A DNA stretch of 64,000 nt from Apricaphanius iberus (Eukaryota > Chordata > Actinopteri > Cyprinodontiformes > Aphaniidae). The number at the start of each line of letters is the position of its first letter. Positions within the stretch are counted from its first letter, which is position 1. The stretch covers positions 2,356,001 through 2,420,000 of the forward strand of contig JAPXFQ010000127.1 in NCBI GenBank assembly GCA_028564705.1, read 5' to 3'. Below the pieces are notes generated by a model. It searched no databases, had not been told where the DNA came from, and worked only from the letters and a program-made list of their open reading frames with translations. This document shows positions 22,531-34,079 of this stretch, in pieces. The position numbers were made by a program, and so were the translations under genes.

Positions 22531-24090
22531 AATGATCCAAAGCACATGATTGTAATGTGTAACATTACTTCCTTTGATGATTGAGGACATTTGTCAAAGA
22601 ACAGTGACAGCACGACATAAAAATGCACAAAGATTCTTGTACCCAAAAATAATTTAATTCATACAAATTTCTTTTTATATTTCATATATGATATTTCCAA
22701 AGACTCAACTCCAACATTATTGGTCAACAGAGAATCAAGAAAAAAAGCAGACAGGACTTTAGAAAGAAGCAAATAATTTCAGTTTGTGTAAAGGCTTGCA
22801 TACATTTTGAAATGTAATAAACTCTTTACTCCAAGATGTTCTCAGCTTTCTCTGTTATTTAAGACTAAGAATAATTCAGGTATTTATCAGGCTCGTGCTG
22901 TAGGACTTGTTAGCTGTGTTGGGAAGTTTTTTTTAAATCTAAATGTTTACTGGGCATAAAAAAACAACAATAAACAAGTGTATAATTTAAACTCAAGGGA
23001 TATATTTTTCTTTTTGCTAAAAGCATTATATCATTATAGCACTCACACTAAAATAATGATTACAGGGATTATCTTTTGCACGTTTATGGTGACTAACTAT
23101 GCAAATGCTCAAGCTTATTAAACTGCAGAAGGTAACCAAATTCATCCTGTGCAGTGTTCCGATATGTCTGAGAAGAGACATATCATGTTCTCCTGGCTTT
23201 AATAAAAAAAGAGCATTTCCTGATTAAGCAGTCAAGAGCTGTGCTTTGGAGATAATGTGGCGGCTTTGAGGGGATTTTCACAAGTACGTGTGGTTGTTTC
23301 CCCCCTGGCAGAGTGGCAAGGATTTTCACTGAAAGCGTCTGACTGTGCTTTGCCAGGGAAGCCATTGGCATGGTGCAGTAAACATTGGCTGCAGTCTAAT
23401 ATCACGGATTCAGCTGTTGGGACTGGGACAGAAGGATTTGATGGCTCACTTAGTAATATCAGGGGACACGACAAGTTATCAGCCAGATTGATTTCAAATG
23501 CTGTATGACTAATCGAAGAGGGTATTCGTCCTTTCATCATTTTCTGCTTACAGACAGAATATTATTTCTTCACCTGCATGTAAGCTGATGTTGCCTCGTT
23601 TCTTTTTTGCCAAAATAACATATTCAGGTTTTGTTGTTGCTATAAATATTATTTTTTCATTGTATCTGATTGGTCAGAAGTTTGATGACAACTAGGGTCT
23701 TCCAGTCAAAAGTATCTTCACCAGGAATGTCATGTTAATTTAGGTTTTTTAGTGAATCCTTCAAAACTTTATTTTGGAGGAGAAAATACTTTACAAAGCA
23801 CAAATTTATTGATTTAAAATAAAAAAAATTATACACAATGTTAAACAGCACTTTCACTAATATACAGTCTCTCAATATTATTTTTGCAGGCAGAAATACA
23901 GTATATACATCCACTCTCCCTAATATCTGGACTAATATTGCTTAGCAGTTGCAGATAATGCCATGATTTTTTTAGCCAACAACAAGAAAATGCGGCATTT
24001 CCGATCGTATATTTGAACACTTTTATCTTCAGAAAGAATAGAGGTTTGTTTCTTGGCACAGAACGTTAATTTAAGAAAAATCTACCCATT
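22531..24090. other. Gene-free stretch including a unique, more complex block
   Basis: No gene supported. The block at 23225-23560 is less AT-rich, free of recognised repeats, and open on both strands over 80-100 codons without any known domain. It is a candidate conserved non-coding element rather than an exon (no good splice pair with a supported frame). Confidence 0.4.
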
Positions 24091-24094
24091 TTCA

Positions 24095-24840
24095 AATGGT
24101 CAGGACCATTCTTTAAACATTATAGTTGGCTTCCTTTGTCCGTTCTAAGACTAGTTTGATGTGGGGTTTGGGTTGTTGTCTGGAAATACCAACTGTGTAA
24201 AATGTTCAATGATTTGCCTGTTGATTTGAGTTAAAGTCTAGGAATTTGGTTATAGTCCTTTATCCACCTTTTACACAATCCACCAGTGTCACAGGCATAA
24301 AAACAGGCCCACAGCATGACTCTCCCTCTACCATGCTTGGCAGTTGGTTTGAAATCCTCTTCTTGATGCCTCCAAAAAATCTTGTGCGACTGTAAAACTG
24401 TCAGCTGTAGGGGGTATTGATCCAAAAGACACTTTGTTTACATTGCACTTATTAAAAGTCCAGACCCTAAACCTAATAGGATTCATGGATTATGCATAAT
24501 AATCAGGTCTATGGAGGAAAACCAACCTTTAACGATCCAAACCAGTTCTTCTTAGAATGATTACATATTTTGCTAGAAGGATGTTGAAACCTAATGTGGT
24601 TAAGGTGGAACTACTGGTATACATTTAACTATACTTGGGTGAGGTTATATAGACGTGAAACCAGAAGTTAACGTACACAAAATAAAAAGACACATACACC
24701 TTTTTCCCCTCACTGTCTGCCGGTAAATCAGACCAAATTTCACTTGGATTAGGTCAGTTAGTGTAACCAAAATTATTCATATTTTCAAAATTCCACAATA
24801 ATGAGAGAAAGAATATGTTAGAGATTTATTGATTAATGTA
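24095..24840 (-). mobile_element. Degraded Tc1-like transposon
   Basis: The minus strand encodes KPTAKHGRGRVMLWACF at about 24280-24360, corresponding to the 'TVKHGGG..M.WGCF' core of Tc1 transposases. The right portion (24640-24840) holds CCAGAAGTTAACGTACAC, GACACATACACC and TTGGATTAGGTCAGTTAGTG, the inverted-repeat sequence of a known fish Tc1 family. The left arm is not recognisable and stops interrupt the gene. Confidence 0.65.
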
Positions 24841-25774
24841 GCTTTCCATATACTTCTAAGTTATTTGTTTTTGCACTAATGTGAAAAAAGAAAAAATATG
24901 TACAGATTTTATATTATCTTACTTCACTTTTCCATTTAGTTGAATCTGCATCTGGTCTGTCTTCATAAATGTAGTTTTCTCACCTTGTATATTTAACAAT
25001 ACTGTACAGTTTTTGTTTTCTCTTTATTATTATTGTTTACTTCATACATACCTGTCTGGTTCCGTTTTTTTGTGTGTCATTTGCTGCTTATGCATTTAAA
25101 TTTCCTCACGGAGGAACAAATCAAAGCTTATCCACTTTTATTCCAAATGCTCTCCATATTCCTAAACACATTCGTGACTCCTTTAGATCAATGGGAGCTA
25201 TTAGCCTCCATCAGCTTCAGGGGTCAGTGTCTGATCTTGCAGTTAATTTACTGACTAATATGATCATTTTCAATTCTTTGTGGAACGAGCTGTTAATACC
25301 AGCGAATGAGGCAGTTGCAAATGAAAAGTGCTGTTGATCTTCTTCAAGTTGATGACACATTTACACAATGATAGTGGGTCTTCCAAAGCCCCCAGATTGG
25401 GTTAATTATGTTCAGCACAAAAAAAATAATTACTATTTGCCACTAAATCCTAATAATCTCCAATGCATAACAATCTTCATTACAGCTAAATCTTCTGCAT
25501 GTTATAGATGTGAGCAGTTCAAAAGTAACATGCTTGGTGTTGATTAGCTTGATCTCTGATCTTGCTGCTAGTAAGTTTTAATGCAAAAAGAGTGTGTAAA
25601 TTGAAGGCAAGTTCAGATAAAGTGCAGAACCAGGATAAATATTATGTATGGAGATCAAAGAGTGTTTACCACGTAGAATATGTTTGTGTCTAAGTAGTCA
25701 TGTGGGCAGGCCCCGCTGCAAACTTTAATTAAAATCTGATTTAAATGCTGGGTTTGCTATTTTTGTTCTCTCAT
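24841..25774. other. Gene-free AT-rich DNA
   Basis: Nothing beyond short unsupported ORFs (for example 25033-25337). Confidence 0.5.
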
Positions 25775-25792
25775 GTATTTTAATATATATGT

Positions 25793-25907
25793 CCTTCCAT
25801 CCATCCATTTTCGGAACTGCTTAGTCCTCCAGGGGTCGCAGGGGGGCTGGTGCCTATCTCCAGCTGTCAACGAGCGAGAGGTGGGGTACACCCTGGACAG
25901 GTCGCCA
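25793..25907 (-). repeat. GGATGGA-tailed retroposon copy, 5'-truncated, with 18-bp target duplication
   Basis: On the minus strand it reads ACTGGCGACCTGTCCAGGG ... GGAGATAGGCACCAGC ... GGATGGATGGAAGG. It is flanked by a perfect 18-bp duplication, GTATTTTAATATATATGT, at 25775-25792 and 25908-25925. The duplication and 5' truncation show target-primed insertion by LINE machinery. It is the same family as 26700-26771, 33959-34079 and 45066-45407. Confidence 0.85.
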
Positions 25908-26699
25908 GTATTTTAATATATATGTATAAAACATTATTTTTTCCTCACAATTTTGCTTCCATGAAGCCAAACATTTGTTAAAATCCCATTAATTCTGGCT
26001 TTCTAAACCATTTTTTGTAAGGTTTTACCTTTTCCACTATTATAAATGGGCTGTTTTTCATTTAAACAAGATAAACCCTTCTATTTATTTGCTCAATATA
26101 CCATTTAATGTGGATCTAAAAATCATGCAAGTATAAAAATGCCACTAAATTATAAGGATTAATCATTGTTACCTTGACACATAACAGAAAAGTTTGCAAC
26201 TTGTCAGTCACATTAACTTGCAAATTCATTTCCTATAGGCGGACAACTAAGCTAGAGTCAGAAGTTTTATTTTTAGATTCAATGCAACTTTGTTCTCTGC
26301 TTCAGGATTCTCAATAATCACCTCTTTGACCTATTCTTTTTTAATTGGACTCACTGGCTAAGGATTCACACTCCACTTTCTCCCCAGCACCACATCCCAG
26401 AGCCTCCCCTGTATCTGAGAGAGAAATGTTAATTCTCTACTTCACAGTACATGCTTTACCAAGCGTTACTTAAGTGAAAGGGAGGTATACTATTCTTTCG
26501 AACAATTCTTCTCACCTGTCAGGGATAAGCTATAAGTCAAGCTCTCCACACCTGAAAGAAAATACAGGATTTCTTGTGTCTTGTAAAATAAGACACCTTA
26601 AATCCTTGATGTCTTTCTGTATCTACTTAAGGGTCCAGATTTCCATCCCAGTCTGTTTAATATAATATTTAAATTTCTCTGTCATGTTAGGAGTATTTA

Positions 26700-26771
26700 C
26701 CTCTGGAGATAGGCACCAGTTCCCCTGTCACTCTTCAAAGAAAAGCAGGTAAAGCCAATGAATGGAAGAAG
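26700..26771 (+). repeat. Relic tail of the same retroposon family
   Basis: CTGGAGATAGGCACCAGTTC, then AGCAGGTAAAG and CAATGAATGGA, is a diverged plus-strand version of the 3' part of 25793-25907. Confidence 0.55.
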
Positions 26772-26824
26772 ATGTTTAGGGGTATTTTTATTCAGGTTTA
26801 GTCTACCCACTGATAAACATCTGT

Positions 26825-26851
26825 AAAAATAAATAAATGAATAAATAAATA
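26825..26851. repeat. (AAAT)n short tandem repeat
   Basis: Six or so AAAT units with one G interruption. Confidence 0.8.
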
Positions 26852-27418
26852 GGCTTTCATTGCATTAGTAAAATTTCACATTTCATTTGCAAACATTTTG
26901 AAAAATTCAATCTTTAATTTATCTGAATTAAAGATTTCCTGTGTTAAAAAAAAGAGAGAGAAAAATCTACCAAAGCCTTAAACAAAGTCAGTGGCAACAA
27001 ATTCATAGATACTCCTAACAAACTCTTTAGAATTTTTTGTGAAAGGATCAAGACTTTTTCTTTTGTTATGTTGATCAGAGCTTCAATGGGTGTTCATTTC
27101 CTCTGGCCACAAACCACCATACTGATGAGGACCTACATGCAGTGAACAGTGGGTAAAAGGCAATATCCAAAGCTCACTCTGGGAGACCATTAGTAAAGAC
27201 TGACATGTTGTTGGTCATAAAGTCTCCATTATAACTATCTGTGATTATTACTACTAGATATTTGTTATTTTCTGCCCTAAAATTATAATCCAAACATGTG
27301 GAGTTTACTAATCTCTACTGACAATTAAACCCGGAACTGTGTTCTTTGGTTGGATGAGGCTAAAGCCTAGTTTATACGTCTCCGTCTATGTCAAAAGGGA
27401 TTGAGGCAGCACCATTAT

Positions 27419-28218
27419 TCAAATTCAATTCAAATTCAAAAATACTTTATTGATCATTAATTAATTTTTCAAGGAATTGTTGTAGACCATGATGGCTTTG
27501 GGGAGAAAGGATTTCCTGTAGCGGTCTGTGTTGCAGCGAAACTGAAGAAGCCTCCGACTGAAGATACTCTGTTGCTGTAGAACTGTCTCATGGAGAGGAT
27601 GCTCAGGGTTGTCCATGAGCTTTTTAATTTTGTGAAGAATCCGTCTTTGCATCATTATCTCCAGTTGTTCCACAGTCGTCCCCATAACAGAACCAGCCTT
27701 CTGTATCAGGTTATTAAGCCGTTTTAAGTCCATGGCTCTGATACTGCTACCCCAACAGATGATGGACGAAGAGATGACACTCTCCACTACAAACTTGTAG
27801 AAGATTTGCAGCATCTTGCTGCAAATCTTGAAGGACCTCAGCTTCCTCAGAAAGTACAGTCTGCTCTGTCCCTTTTTGTAGACGGCTTCACTGTTGATTC
27901 TCCAGTCCAGTCTATTGTCCAGGTGAACTCCGAGGTATTTGTACTTCTCAACCACCTCCACTTCTTCTCCCATGATGGAGACAGTCTTTGACTTGTTTCT
28001 GTTTCTTCTGAAATCTACTATCATCTCCTTTGTTTTGTTGACATTCAAGGTGAGGGGATTGTCTCCACACCATGCCACAAAGCTTCTCACCAGCTCTCTG
28101 TATTCAGCTTCTTCTCCATCTCTGATACACCCGACAATTGCAGAGTCGTCTGAGTATTTCTGCAGATGACAGGTCTCTGTCTTATTCTGGAAGTCTGAGG
28201 TGTACAGAGTGAAAAGGA
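27419..28218 (-). mobile_element. Rex1-like LINE, 5'-truncated, inserted in the MITE
   Basis: A minus-strand fragment of about 800 bp with its 3' end at the low-coordinate side (AATAAAGTATTTTTGAATTTG tail at about 27420-27452). It is flanked by ATTAT at 27414-27418 and 28219-28223, a probable 5-bp target duplication. The unoccupied equivalent site is visible in the sister MITE at 41326-41988. Truncation falls just before the polymerase YxDD box. Assignment to Rex1/Babar rather than another CR1/L2-like clade rests on recalled protein similarity. Confidence 0.75.
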
Positions 28219-28219
28219 A
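27461..28219 (-). pseudogene. Rex1-like reverse transcriptase, C-terminal ~250 residues
   Basis: An unbroken frame of about 252 codons runs on the minus strand from just after a stop at 28220-28222, where the element is truncated. It contains the polymerase motif YSDD (residue ~22; YADD is usual), LTLNVNKTKEM, YKYLGVHLDNRLDW, KKGQSRLYFLRKL and ICWGS, the post-catalytic segment of Rex1-type LINE proteins, and ends naturally near the 3' tail. The finger domain and endonuclease are absent, so it is non-functional although the surviving part has no internal stop. That openness suggests a fairly recent insertion. Confidence 0.8.
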
Positions 28220-28619
28220 TTATCCGTTGTTGCAAGGGTTTTTCATCACCTATACAAGGACGGATAGAGTAGAGCCAAATTTTCTAACTAATCGTCTCCA
28301 TTAACAGAGAGCGTTAAGGAGGGGTAGAGAAACAACAAAATAGGCTGCTTTGTTTTTTTACATGGGTTTTTAGAGTATTCACTGAGCTGCACTTTTAGTA
28401 AAACGTTTTACAGTCCATTGCTCCTTTAGGGGTGAGTACATTCTAAAACTAAAGAAAATAAATTCTAGATTAACCAGAAACAACACTGGAATGAGAAGTT
28501 AGCACCCTCTGCTGTCGTGGTCGGGAATTGCTTTGCGGAGGACTATAAAACAAACTTTCCATTAAGAAGTTTGCGTCTGGGTGCAAACTTGCTAACAGAG
28601 AAGTATAAACTAGACTTAA

Positions 28620-29950
28620 GACTAAATCTATGGACCAGCCTCGGAAAGTCGGAATATGTTTGGGATCACACCCGAGTGAACAGCGTTCTAGTAAATAGTA
28701 TCGGATAAGTCGGGATTCTAATATGGCAAGGCCCACTTAGCCATAGTTGTACAAATTTTGTTTAAACTTTACTTTCCATAGAAAACATTCCTTTTATTTT
28801 GTTACGCTTACAGTTGCAGGCTCTACATGTAAGACTAATTTTAGATGGACTCTTACAAGTGTCTTTTGCTAAATAAACATCCTTCCAGCAGAGCTACAAT
28901 TGTTGATGCAGGAGTGGCCTTACTGAAAGTCAAAAAAAAAAATCGGACTTTTTAGTGGGTAAATGCACCATTACTATCCAGAGTGAACTTCTCAAATTAG
29001 TATCTGCAGTCCTTTTGCGTTTTTGAAACCATTTTATTTTCTCCAAGATGAAAAGAGTAGAAATTACAGCAATATAACATGTTTGTGAAGCTAGTTAAGA
29101 ATTTAAACTACTCAGCCCTGTAACTAGCACCCTAACTATATATCTGGATCAAATTCACTTCTACTGTATATCCTTTCTCCTCTCTCTGCTCTGTAAGCAT
29201 TTCGCATACAGACCCTCCGACACACTCAACCAAGCATTAACACTTCACTTTACATGCCACACATGCAACACACAATGAGACACACGTGCACGCACACGCT
29301 GTCCTGACTTGTCATCTCTCTGACAAGCTGTCTGCAGCACTTCATCCTTTAAAACTCCTGCCAAGTCCATCTCAGCTCAACGTCTTGCGCACAGACACAC
29401 ACAGCCAAAGCAACAGAGTTCTTTAAATGTTGCTGGACACACTCAGCTCCAGGCTTTAATGGTGGTAAGAAGCTGGAATTTTGTGAGCTGAGAGACCTTT
29501 CTCCAATTATCCTAGAGGATGCAGAGACGAGTGTGTATGTATGTGTGTGTGACTGTAACCATGTAAATGCCTATGGATGACTTTCTGCCTCTCACCCTGA
29601 GATCATTAGAGAGCCAGTCTTGTGTAACGGATCCCCACAGGGAAAGGAAGAGGCAGTGAGGAAAGGAAAGCCACAGGTAAAAAAACACAGAATGGGAAGA
29701 AAGAGAAATAAATGTTTGACTAAGCAAATTTGTCTGAAGAAAACAAACACATTATGACTGCTGAGTTTATGCAATGGGACAGAACTTGAGTAGTTAAAAC
29801 CAACTTTTTTGGTCAAAACTTTTGACTCAGTTTGCTGGACTAGCAATTAAATGACCACTAGTTTGAACCCACAATCATTTAATATGTCTTTCTGAACCAC
29901 TTCTTCAGGATAAGGATGAATTTACAGCAGAGGAACGTTGCTGAAACTAT
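28620..29950. other. Gene-free stretch
   Basis: No supported gene. Contains CA-rich patches around 29220-29410 only. Confidence 0.5.
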
Positions 29951-30545
29951 GGGCCGGATTTATCTAGATTCCTAATAATGACTGCACAATTGTGTGCAAA
30001 GCAAAAAATTCGCATTAATATTCATTTGTGGGTGAACTATTGAGATTGCGTAGGCAATTCATAACAGGCACAATGAGTAGTATTCAAATTAGAACTTTGC
30101 TGCCACTGCTGTGAGCTGTGCCACAGCTAGATACAGGATGAATATGTGCATGGATTCATCACGAGTCTTTGGCAAAGTAAAGGGGAAAAAACAATATATC
30201 AATTATATGGCTGTTACAGAGTTAATTTTTATTAATACATAATCTTAATTTTATTTTTTAAATGTTGCATGATTACTACATTTCATTAACTGGAACCCAG
30301 GAAAATGATCCACTTCGGTGGAAACTAAAGACGATCCATGAGGAACGCAAGTTACTGCGCTCTCAGTGCGTCTGCAGCAGTTAATTACTATTAGGGTATA
30401 TTGTGTGTCAATGACATTTTTCTGTGCCAATAATAAACTTTGGTTAAATGTGGTGGAGCAAAGTTATGACATGCCTTTCAGATGCGATAAAAATAGATGG
30501 GAAAATAGCCAGCGCAAACATTTTGAGGTTTAGTAAATCACCTGG
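29951..30545. repeat. Possible degraded MITE
   Basis: Left end GGGCCGGATTTATCTAGATT and right end AGGTTTAGTAAATCACCTGG are imperfect inverted repeats of the 'GGGCC.GATTTA.TA' type. No target duplication is visible. Confidence 0.4.
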
Positions 30546-31229
30546 AATGCCTACTTTTTTGACTGTTCTTCTCCCAATAGTTTGTGTCTTCTGATTTTAG
30601 TCTTTTCTTGCTTTTTGATTCAGACTGAAGAATTATTTATAAAGAAAAAAACATGTACACCAAAATGCAGTGACTGCAAAGAATGACAGAGAGGATAACA
30701 CTTCTGAATACAAAACTAAGTCACAAAAACCGTGTACTATAAAATATGGAAGTATTCAACTTTTTTTCCCAACATAATTTGCTAATTTTCTTGCTGCAAA
30801 ACATCTAAAAGGTATATGGATTTGTATGCTTGGATGAAACAATAGGAAAGGAAAACCACAGCACCCCAGTTCCCACCGAACTGTGGTGCAAATTGCTGTG
30901 GATATCATCATATTTGACGTGTATGGCTTTTTATTGATTCAGCTATTAACCTAACTTCTTGGAATTTAAAAACTTTCCATATTGTGTCAAACATGGGCAT
31001 TTGATTAAAAAATTACAAATTTGTCCCACCTCTAGTTATAGAATTAGAGCTGTCAAGCTAAAATAGAGAACAGATGTAGCAATAAATTATCTTAAGTTGC
31101 AGGTCATGGTAGTGCCACAGAGAAGTGTAGAAATTAGGTTAATTATGCAAAACATTTTATTTTCTTCCTAAACCATTATATACTAAGGTGTTTAATGGTA
31201 ACTGTTGAATTAAATATTATCAAAATTAA
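30546..31229. other. Gene-free AT-rich DNA
   Basis: No ORF or bounded repeat supported. Confidence 0.5.
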
Positions 31230-31690
31230 TTCAGTGCATGTTCAAGCAGAGACAAAATGGAGCCAATTTCCAGTTCTTAACATTTATTTTGAACAGATTA
31301 ACAAATTGCAGTTTACAGAGAAAGATGCCCTAGTTTCTCTGGGCCAGACAAATTTCTGACGATTGAATGATCTTCATTTCACAACTTTATAGACACCGGG
31401 CCTCGCCAGGACTCTAGGCGTTTCTTCTCCCTCCAATCAGAACATTTCCATACAGTGTCTTAACCATGATTGGCTGTCAGAAAATTATGCAGTCATAAGA
31501 TGAGACATTTCCCTGTTCTTGGTCAAAAGTTCATTCTGAGAATTATGGTTTTATGGCAACACTCCCAGCTTCATGGCCTCCATCCTTATCTATACAGACA
31601 TCCTGTTTTTACAGCCTGCAATAAAACTTACCCAAGAGTTTTATGACTTAAAAACTTATCCCAATAACAAATACTGACAGACAATATATT
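31230..31690 (-). repeat. LTR-like segment (possible solo LTR)
   Basis: On the minus strand a CTATAAA box (31386-31392) is followed about 100 bases later by AATAAA (31283-31288), the spacing expected of TATA, R region and poly(A) signal in an LTR. The stretch is more complex in sequence than its surroundings. No matching 4-6 bp target duplication and no internal coding region were found, so ends and class remain open. Confidence 0.4.
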
Positions 31691-32771
31691 TTTTACAACC
31701 ATGCAAACTATATCAAACAGACTTTTACCTTCTGAATAATAGTTTAAAACATATGTAGAAATATTACCACATAACACAGCCTAAAAGTGTAGAGTTTTAT
31801 GATGGATCTTCCTTTATTATAATCATCATTCTCATTGTAATTTCTTGAAAAAGAATTTAAAATCTGTTCCATTATAAATTGTTTGCTTTGCCTTTTAGAT
31901 TCACTCAAACACCAGAGGAGTGGTTTAGAGACAGTGTAGTATATTTAACTTTAATCATAGTTAGAGTTAATCTCTGTTGTACAGAGATAATTGCATAATT
32001 GCATTTGCACAGGGGTCAGAACAATATACACTTCTCTCTATATATTTTTTCACTGTTCATTTTCTTTCTCATACAAAAATAGAAAATATCCTCGATGTTC
32101 TGTGAAGGCTTTTCAAGGTTTACTTTTTTCCCTTGGTTGACACCAATAAATACATTTAGTCAAGCCCATCACAGCTAGGAAGTTCTCTTTGTATAACCAA
32201 TATCCAGAAGCTTTCCTATTGTTACTTATAACATTACTGTGACTGTGTTGGGGTTCAGGCTTATTCTGTCATGCTCAGTGGGGGCCAAGGGTCTTTAATG
32301 CAAAATTCGAGAGCATATTAAAGCTGATGAGAGTGGTCTTATAAATGACAAGCACAGGGTTTTCTTAATGTTGAGACAACATGGGGCTCTCTGTGCACCT
32401 CGCCTGCTAAAACTACATTAGCATCAAAATTTCACCTTGAGATCTTGTACACTGTCAAAGTGTTTTTTTGCAGAAGAAGCTATTAGCAAAGCTGTTAATT
32501 AATGTCACTGTCGGTTAATGAACGAAGCTTTCAGGCACAGCTTGGCCTATCTCCAAAAAAATAGAGGTAAAAACCTGTGCTGAGAACACATATACACCTG
32601 GCTGAATTCAAAACTTGTCTTATTGAGGCTTTTTAGATTAGTCCAATCATTTACTGAAAGCAGGTTTAATGAAATACTAAATCAAGATATTTAGGCCTTA
32701 TTGTCAGATCAAAGTTTCTGAATTTCTTTCTTTTTTGATGGTGAATGAATATATTTTTTGGTTAACAAACT
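31691..32771. other. Gene-free stretch with a possible conserved element
   Basis: No gene. The part from about 32235 to 32560 is repeat-free by eye, with TTAATTAATGTCACTG and TTAATGAACG homeodomain-site-like runs. This is suggestive of conserved regulatory DNA but unproven. Confidence 0.35.
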
Positions 32772-33030
32772 AAGAGCGTATTCAGACCACCCTCGTTTAG
32801 TTATCTTAAAACAAACTCTAATTCGTTTCCTCCCTTGGTCCCGGACCCTTTGCGCTGGTGTGAATGCAAACCAGTGAACTCCTGTGCGCACCGAACAAGC
32901 GAACCGAGACCCAGGTGAAGAAATGATGTCAGAGCAATTGTAAACCCTGGTGCAGAGCAAATCAGGTGTGAAAGCAACCAAACTTTATCCGAGCCAGTGA
33001 CCTAAAGAAACAAAATCAAAACCTTTTTAG
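32772..33030. repeat. MITE arm, 'GTGTGAATGCAA' family
   Basis: AGCGTATTCAGACCACC, CCTTTGCGCTGGTGTGAATG, CCTGTGCGCACCGAACAAGC and AGGTGTGAAAGCAACCAAAC follow the order of one arm of a common fish MITE. The opposite arm is absent. Confidence 0.55.
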
Positions 33031-33073
33031 GCTGGATGGACATCTGTCTTTGTGGCGCATTATGATAAGTAAA

Positions 33074-33418
33074 TGTTTATTTATTCATTGAATTTTCATG
33101 TGTGTTCTGCGGCTCCATGGTGACATCAATACACGGCGACCTACTTTCTGCATTTGACCCCGGCTGGGCTCCTCTGGTCCAAAGGTGGACGGGTAAAGTA
33201 AATTCAAAAGTTATCAAAAAATGGTCAGATATGACTGGGTTATGTGGGAGGACTGTTACTTCCTCACACTCAATGCCGTATGTCAGTACAACATCTAAAG
33301 TGTGCTGACACAAGTGCGTGGGTCTCTTCACCCCCTGAGTGAAGCTAACATTAAAGGCTGCAGTAAGGCTATCACTTTCAGTGTCCACATACATATTGAA
33401 ATCCCCTGCTATAATTAC
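33074..33418 (-). pseudogene. LINE endonuclease-domain relic
   Basis: Minus-strand translation gives the APE-type endonuclease motif AGDFNMYVD at about 33390-33413, followed by PTHLCQHTLDVVLTYGI and NPVISDHFLITFEF, i.e. the GDFN, LD and SDH blocks of a non-LTR retrotransposon endonuclease. The frame covers only this C-terminal half of the domain and has no upstream part, so it is a truncated fragment. Clade not assigned. Confidence 0.7.
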
Positions 33419-33841
33419 CTAATCAGTGTTTAATACAAAATTAGATTAAAAAAATCTTATGTTTAATAAACATCTATTCAATGAGATTTTTATATTTTGC
33501 TTTTGTTAGGTTAACTTTTAATCTATTGATTTCGGCTGTGGGCAAGACAATGTCTCAGTCTGATATTGAGTGGGTAACACTGTAGAAACTGCATAGAGGT
33601 GGGTTAAAATGTGACACTGCTTCCTGGTCTGGACCCTCGCTTAATCAGAATGATTCCTCTTCAGACCAGCTGGAATCAGCCGATTCAGATGTTGTCAATC
33701 CATTAAATGGCCGTTATTAGCGGTTATCACTCCCAATACATGCAGTCAGACTGTGCCCTCTCTACCTACTAGTTGGTTATCTACCATTCTTATCACTGAT
33801 AAAAGCCAACTGTCTGCACGTGTCCAAAATACTTTGTCAGA

Positions 33842-33945
33842 GTAACGCAAGGCAAGGCAAGGCAAGTTTATTTGTAGAGCACAATTCATACACAAGGCAA
33901 TTCAAAGTGCTTCACAGTTGCATAAATTAAGAAAGAGTAGCATAT
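33842..33945 (-). repeat. LINE 3' tail (AATAAACTTGCCTTGCC type)
   Basis: GGCAAGGCAAGGCAAGTTTA and ACAAGGCAATTCAAAGTGCT form the complement of a tail very common in fish non-LTR elements. No coding part is attached. Confidence 0.7.
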
Positions 33946-33958
33946 CGTAACTTGAGTT

Positions 33959-34079
33959 CCATCCATCCATTTTCTTACCCGCTTAATCCTTAATGGGTCG
34001 CGGGGGTGCTGGTGCCTATCTCCAGCTGTCAATGGGCGAGAGGCGGGGCACACCCTGGACAGGTCGCCAGTCCATCACA
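33959..34079 (-). repeat. GGATGGA-tailed retroposon copy with 13-bp target duplication
   Basis: Minus-strand retroposon of 121 bp, same family as 25793-25907 (shared GTCGCCAG, CACCCTGGACAGG, GGTGCCTATCTCCAGCTGTC, CCATCCATCC). It is flanked by a perfect CGTAACTTGAGTT duplication at 33946-33958 and 34080-34092. Confidence 0.88.

Larger units (their letters stand above)
27364..28616. mobile_element. TAA-flanked MITE, copy 1, split by a LINE insertion
   Basis: Ends AGCCTAGTTTATAC and GTATAAACTAGACT are inverted repeats, flanked by TAA at 27361-27363 and 28617-28619. Outside the LINE (27419-28218) the sequence tracks the 663-bp copy at 41326-41988 block by block (CACCATTAT, CACCTA.ACAAGGACG, GAGCTGCACTT, TTAGCACCC, GCGTCTGGGTGCAAA). 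A 3-bp TAA duplication suits PIF/Harbinger-type elements, but no transposase is present. Confidence 0.8.

Noticed and set aside
22294..22646. Cysteine/valine-rich ORFs
   Set aside because: Translation of the CA repeat in two frames.
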